27,937 nucleotides of DNA, taken from assembly GCA_934647235.1 (NCBI GenBank), contig CAKUFG010000030.1:1-27937 (forward strand), read 5' to 3'. The DNA is from an uncultured Clostridia bacterium (GTDB taxonomy: Bacteria > Bacillota > Clostridia > Christensenellales > Aristaeellaceae). The notes below the pieces were generated by a model. That model was not told where the DNA came from and did not search any database. It saw nothing but the letters and a program-made list of their open reading frames with translations. This document shows positions 24,623 through 27,937 of the stretch, in pieces (the first letter of the stretch is position 1; each line of letters begins with the position of its first letter). The translations under genes and the position numbers were made by a program.

Positions 24623-26254
24623 ATGAAAAAGTGCCTGTGTATTCTGCTGTGCGTGCTGCTTGCACTGCCGCTGACGGGCCTGGCCAAGGCGACGGACGCA
24701 TCCATCCTGGAGCTGCTTAACCGCCAGATCGAAGCCAACACCAGCTACCGCGTGCAGCTGTCGGGCAGCGTGTCGGGCAGCGCGCCCTTTTTTGCCGATC
24801 CCGATACCTGGGAGTCGCTCAGGCTTCTGCTGCCCGAGGTCTCGCTCAACGCCACCTTTGTGCGCTCCAAGGCCGCCGATACGCTGGGCAATACGCAGAC
24901 GCGGCTGATGCTCTACCGCGCCAACCAGAAGCTGTCTACCCTCACCGTCACCGGCCAGGGCAGCCGCAGCTATCTGTCCGGCGACGTGCTGGGCGACCAG
25001 GTGCTGTCCATTCCGCGCGATGCGAACGATCTGTCCATGCTGCTCTTCCCCAGCAAAGAGGGCGCCTGGCCCTCGCTGAGCCGCGCGCTCTACGCCGTCG
25101 TGTCGGCGGACAGCGATTGGCAGTCTCAATTTGATACGGCGCTGGAGCCGTATTACGCCCAGCTTTCCGCCTGGCTGCAGCAAAGCACCCAGATGACGCT
25201 GGAGCGCGGCGCGGACGGCACGATGCGCACCGTATCCACCGCCGTCTTCACCATGCGGCAGGCCGCGCAGGAAGCCGAGGAGCTGCTGCGCACTCTGTAT
25301 CAGGATGAGACGCTGCTGGGCCTGCTGCGCCAGCGCTTCAGCGCGGAGGAGGCCGCCGCCTATCTGGAGCCGGGCATGCTGCCCGTGTTTGTCAGCGCGC
25401 TGGAGCAGATGGCCTCCGAGCAGCAGCTGACTCTCACCCGCGCGTTCACGGCCGAGGGCGCGCTGATCCGCGAAACGCTGGAGCTGCCCTTTGAAAGCGG
25501 CGCGGCGCTGTCGCACTTCCGCCTGGAAAAGGAAGACGGCACGCAGACGGTTGAAGCGACGCTGGCCTCCGGCAATACGCTGCGCTTCTCCCTGCGTGCG
25601 CAGGGCACGGGCGTATACGCGGGCGATTTCTCGCTTGGCTCCGGCGAAGCCGCGCTGGCCGGCGCCTATCTGTTCACCGCCGTGCTGGGCGAGGAGCAGT
25701 ACAACGAGGCCAACGCCGGCCGCGAGCGCAGCCAGCAGCACACGTTTTCGCTGCTGGTGCAGCCCGCGCAGGGACAGTCCTTCCCCGCGCAGCTGCTGCA
25801 GGCCGACGTATCCCTGATTGCCGGCGCCAGCACTGAAAACGCCGTGTGGGTGGATGTGAACCTGTCCTACTCTCAGCCCGGCACGGATACGGCCCTGAGC
25901 CTGAAATATCACAGCCGCACGGCCTCCCCGCTGGCGCTGGCTGATGTGAACACGAACGCCGCCGTGGCGCTGGATGGGCTGTCCCAGCAGGAGCTGACCG
26001 ACTATGTTTCCGCCCACAGCGAAGCGCTGCTTGGCAACCTGCTTGCAATCCTGGGGCAGATTCAGCCCGTCACCCCCGCCCCGGCCACCGAAGCGCCCAC
26101 GCAGGCTCCCACCGAGACTCCTGCTGAAGCGCCTACGCAGGCTCCCACCGATGTCCCCACTGTCGCGCCGACCGAAACTCCGACCGAAGCCCCCACGCAG
26201 GCTCCTGCTGAGTCCCCTGCCGAAGCGCCTGCCGAAAACCCCGCCGCGCAGTAA
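24623..26254 (+). CDS. Exported protein with Pro/Thr/Glu-rich C-terminal tail
   Basis: The 543-residue product has a signal peptide (MKKCLCILLCVLLALPLTGLAKA, cleaved near residue 23). A long mixed helix/strand region follows (for example YRVQLSGSVSGSAP, SYLSGDVLGDQVL, TLRFSLRAQGTGVYAGDFSL). The tail (484-543) is built of four-residue units such as EAPT, QAPT and ETPA. The ATG at 24623 follows AAGGAGGAACCCTGAT and is one base after the previous stop. The tail resembles flexible wall-spanning linkers, but it ends directly at the stop, with no LPXTG motif, membrane segment or positive tail. No family is recognised. It may be secreted, or held at the wall through the tail or through partners. Confidence 0.82.
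   Translation: MKKCLCILLCVLLALPLTGLAKATDASILELLNRQIEANTSYRVQLSGSVSGSAPFFADPDTWESLRLLLPEVSLNATFVRSKAADTLGNTQTRLMLYRANQKLSTLTVTGQGSRSYLSGDVLGDQVLSIPRDANDLSMLLFPSKEGAWPSLSRALYAVVSADSDWQSQFDTALEPYYAQLSAWLQQSTQMTLERGADGTMRTVSTAVFTMRQAAQEAEELLRTLYQDETLLGLLRQRFSAEEAAAYLEPGMLPVFVSALEQMASEQQLTLTRAFTAEGALIRETLELPFESGAALSHFRLEKEDGTQTVEATLASGNTLRFSLRAQGTGVYAGDFSLGSGEAALAGAYLFTAVLGEEQYNEANAGRERSQQHTFSLLVQPAQGQSFPAQLLQADVSLIAGASTENAVWVDVNLSYSQPGTDTALSLKYHSRTASPLALADVNTNAAVALDGLSQQELTDYVSAHSEALLGNLLAILGQIQPVTPAPATEAPTQAPTETPAEAPTQAPTDVPTVAPTETPTEAPTQAPAESPAEAPAENPAAQ
26072..26251 (+). repeat. Coding tandem repeat of 12-bp units (four-residue P/T/E/A repeat)
   Basis: This 180-base stretch encodes the 60-residue tail of the exported protein at 24623-26254. 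The period is 12 bp (four residues, mostly x-A/T-P-T/A/E). The near-identical block GAAGC-CCC-ACGCAGGCTCC recurs from 26090, 26126 and 26186, offsets that are multiples of 12, consistent with expansion by unit duplication. Confidence 0.8.
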
Positions 26255-26275
26255 CCAATGCAGCGCTTTTGCGCG

Positions 26276-26305
26276 TTGACATGGCAGATTCGTCCATGGT
26301 ATAAT
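26276..26305 (+). promoter_or_regulatory. Strong sigma-A-type promoter with extended -10
   Basis: A perfect TTGACA (26276-26281) and a perfect TATAAT (26300-26305) are 18 bases apart. TGG directly before the -10 makes an extended -10 element. It lies in the 104-base gap after the previous stop and points at the ATG at 26359, with a leader of about 47 bases. This is the best-matching promoter in the window. Confidence 0.9.
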
Positions 26306-26358
26306 ACAGTCACATATTCGTAATGATTATGAAACATCAAAAGGAGGATCCACTCTCT

Positions 26359-27744
26359 ATGAAAAAGCTTGTTGCCCTGCTGACGGCGCTGGTTCTGGCG
26401 CTGTCCTGCTCTGCGGCCTTCGCCGAGGAAACCGCTGCCGCCGGCTCCATGCTCGGCCTGTCCGTCACCCTGGATGAAAACTATGTAAAGGCCGTCGCCG
26501 GCGCGATGGATCCCGACGGCTCCCTGGGCTATGCGCAGGCTGCCGACGCGCTGCTGCAGGTGCTGAGCAACCTGGGCATCTATGTAGTTGAAGAGGGCGA
26601 TCTGGCCCATGTCAGCGTGGAGCTGAACGAGACCGTAATCGCCAACCTGACCGCCGCTGCCGACGATACCGGCGTATCCGTCGTGTCCAGCCTGTTCCCG
26701 CACTATGCCATCCGCGCCGAGGGCGCCAGCTTCTCCGATCTGGCCACCCCCACCTACACCTTCAACGGTCAGACCATCTCCGCTGAGGAAATCACCGCTG
26801 CGGTGCAGCAGTTCACCGCCACCGCGACGCCTTATTGGGAAGATGTACAGACTGTTACGACGCAGATCACTCCCGTTGTCAACGAAGACGGCAGCCAGAC
26901 TGCGGCGCTGACCACCAAGCACATCGCCGCCATTCTGACCGCGTGGGGCACCCGCCTGTCCGCCGATACCACCATGCAAACCTATCTGCAGATGTTCCTG
27001 GAAGCCTACAACGATGGCCAGCCTGCCGAAGAGCAGCTGACCCTGCCCGCGCTGATGCAGTCCCTGCAAAGCGCCATTAAAGAGCTGAACAACGAAGAAG
27101 AAGTCCAGGTGGCTGATGCAACCGTGTACGTCGATGAAGCCACCGGCGAGCAGCTGTTCATCGTTACCGTGATGGAGAGCCTGTATCTGCAGCTGGGCGT
27201 CTATGTCAACGAAAACAATCATCAGTGCGTAGACTTCATGGTGATGACCGATTCCAGCGAAGACGGCGAAGCCGAGTCCTGGGAAGACGTTTATAAAGCC
27301 ATTACCAACGGCGAAAACACCGACGATCTGGTGGCTGGCCTGCTCGTTGAGCTGACCGATTCCGAAACCGTGGATATGATGCTGTACGCCTTTGTGGACG
27401 GCGCTGAATGGGACGTATGCTTCGGCGTAACCGGCCAGACCGAAAACTACAAGAATTATGCCTACCTGACCGTGGACCCCGGCATGGGCCTGGAAAACGG
27501 CCTGTTTGCCCTGGATATGGCCATCATCGATCTGGACAGCTCGCTTGAATCCATGGGTATCACCACGCCCTCCCTGGATGGCCTGACCGTGCTGGACGCC
27601 TCCACCATGGGCGAAGACGAAGCGAATCTGCTTCTGGCCGATCTGCAGAACTACGGCCTGGCCACGCTGATCACCAACGCGCAGACCGCCATGCCCGAGC
27701 AGGTGGCCCTGCTGCTGACCCTGCTGACCAGCGCGCAGCAGTAA
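26359..27744 (+). CDS. Acidic exported protein of unknown function
   Basis: The 461-residue product has a signal peptide (MKKLVALLTALVLALSCSAAFA, cleaved before EE near residue 22). The mature protein is strikingly rich in Asp, Glu, Thr and Ala and poor in Lys and Arg, so it should be strongly negative. Examples of acidic stretches are DSSEDGEAESWEDVY and TMGEDEANLLLADL. No lipobox, wall anchor or recognised domain is seen. The ATG at 26359 was chosen because AAGGAGG lies 11 bases upstream and the signal peptide starts there; an upstream in-frame ATG at 26323 lacks a site. It has its own strong promoter and terminator, so it is probably an abundant single-gene transcript. Confidence 0.85.
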   Translation: MKKLVALLTALVLALSCSAAFAEETAAAGSMLGLSVTLDENYVKAVAGAMDPDGSLGYAQAADALLQVLSNLGIYVVEEGDLAHVSVELNETVIANLTAAADDTGVSVVSSLFPHYAIRAEGASFSDLATPTYTFNGQTISAEEITAAVQQFTATATPYWEDVQTVTTQITPVVNEDGSQTAALTTKHIAAILTAWGTRLSADTTMQTYLQMFLEAYNDGQPAEEQLTLPALMQSLQSAIKELNNEEEVQVADATVYVDEATGEQLFIVTVMESLYLQLGVYVNENNHQCVDFMVMTDSSEDGEAESWEDVYKAITNGENTDDLVAGLLVELTDSETVDMMLYAFVDGAEWDVCFGVTGQTENYKNYAYLTVDPGMGLENGLFALDMAIIDLDSSLESMGITTPSLDGLTVLDASTMGEDEANLLLADLQNYGLATLITNAQTAMPEQVALLLTLLTSAQQ

Positions 27745-27768
27745 GCATTATTCCATCGCAGCATTTAC

Positions 27769-27800
27769 AAGCGCCCTGCGGCTCAACCCGCAGGGCGCTT
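27769..27800 (+). terminator. Strong stem-loop terminator after the acidic exported protein
   Basis: AAGCGCCCTGCGG (27769-27781) pairs perfectly with CCGCAGGGCGCTT (27788-27800) around a six-base loop, 24 bases after the stop codon. Only a weak T tract follows (TTATT), but the 13-bp GC-rich stem makes it a convincing end of transcript. Confidence 0.85.
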
Positions 27801-27840
27801 ATTCGTATGAAGGCAGAAGCAAAGTTTTTTGTGAGGAATT

Positions 27841-27875
27841 CCCCCTCATCCGGCTCGCTGTTCGCTCGACACCTT
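27841..27875. repeat. Second copy of the repeat arm found at 6330
   Basis: This 35-base segment starts with CCCCCTCATCCG and matches 6330-6364 with two differences. Beyond it the sequence diverges, or is interrupted after ACCTTATCC. The right end of the element is not found before the window edge, so it is either truncated, interrupted by other DNA, or continues outside. Confidence 0.75.
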
Positions 27876-27895
27876 ATCCGCAATTCGGCATAGTC

Positions 27896-27923
27896 GTATT
27901 TGAGCAAAGTATTGCTCAAATAC
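27896..27923. repeat. Perfect 12-bp inverted repeat next to the repeat arm
   Basis: GTATTTGAGCAA (27896-27907) is followed after AGTA by its exact inverse TTGCTCAAATAC (27912-27923). It is AT-richer than most of the window and starts 20 bases after the repeat arm ends. It could be a hairpin of a nested or variant repeat element, or an operator-like palindrome for a gene beyond the edge. Confidence 0.6.
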
Positions 27924-27937
27924 TCGTTGCCTCATTG

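Noticed and set aside
26072..26251. CRISPR-like array at the repeated region of the exported-protein gene
   Set aside because: The period is 12 bp and in frame, there are no spacers, and no cas genes are present; it is a coding tandem repeat.
26261..26275. GCGC-TTTT-GCGC mini-hairpin after the Pro/Thr/Glu-tailed protein as a terminator
   Set aside because: The stem is only 4-5 bp and is not followed by a T tract; it abuts the next promoter and is not convincing.
24563..27222. Minus-strand frames antisense to the exported-protein genes (24563-26017, 26062-27222)
   Set aside because: The plus-strand genes have signal peptides, ribosome binding sites and promoters; the antisense frames have none.

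Overview
The window looks like chromosomal DNA from a GC-rich, Gram-positive-type bacterium, most likely an uncultured clostridial Bacillota (Firmicutes). Evidence for this is the L7Ae-like / rpsL / rpsG / fusA / tuf order, the HemZ, DnaD and DnaI/DnaC-type proteins, the PHP-domain DnaE, a SigB/SigF-like sigma factor and a YlbJ-like membrane protein. AGGAGG-type ribosome binding sites are frequent and no outer-membrane genes are seen. Placement below class level is a guess. No rRNA, tRNA, CRISPR array, phage or complete insertion sequence was found.

Layout. (1) 1-3741, minus strand: the str operon, with its own sigma-A-type promoter (3713-3741) driving an L7Ae-family protein, S12, S7, EF-G and EF-Tu (cut by the window edge). 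S12 has Arg at the position where Lys-to-Arg gives streptomycin resistance in other bacteria. (2) 3762-11428, minus strand: recJ, relA, dtd, an MBL-fold hydrolase and hemZ, a gene order familiar from Bacillota. It is interrupted between relA and dtd by a DUF559 endonuclease-like gene and a 163-bp MITE-like repeat. (3) 11508-13283, minus strand: a strong promoter, a small exported protein and a divergent SecD-like protein at the usual secDF position next to recJ. No SecF is present and the SecD proton-relay motif is not recognisable. (4) 13269-22102, minus strand: a tightly packed run dnaE - degenerate anti-sigma-like gene - sigma factor - Spo0B-type histidine kinase - tlyA - dnaD - dnaC. Several stop/start codons overlap. 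This embeds a regulatory module among replication genes and starts from a good promoter overlapping the stop of ylbJ. (5) 22075-22923, minus strand: a short YlbJ-like membrane protein. (6) 22943-27800, plus strand: a divergent unit with a GNAT acetyltransferase and two signal-peptide proteins (the second with a Pro/Thr/Glu tail), then a third, acidic signal-peptide protein under a near-perfect promoter and closed by a strong hairpin. (7) 27841-27937: the arm of a second copy of the repeat in (2), followed by a perfect 12-bp inverted repeat.

Biologically the minus strand combines translation machinery, the stringent response and tRNA proofreading (RelA, Dtd), recombination (RecJ) and replication initiation and elongation (DnaE, DnaD, DnaC). 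The least conventional parts are the sigma / anti-sigma / kinase cassette inside the replication genes, the SecD-like orphan with its small exported partner, the DUF559-repeat insertion, and the trio of unrecognised exported proteins.
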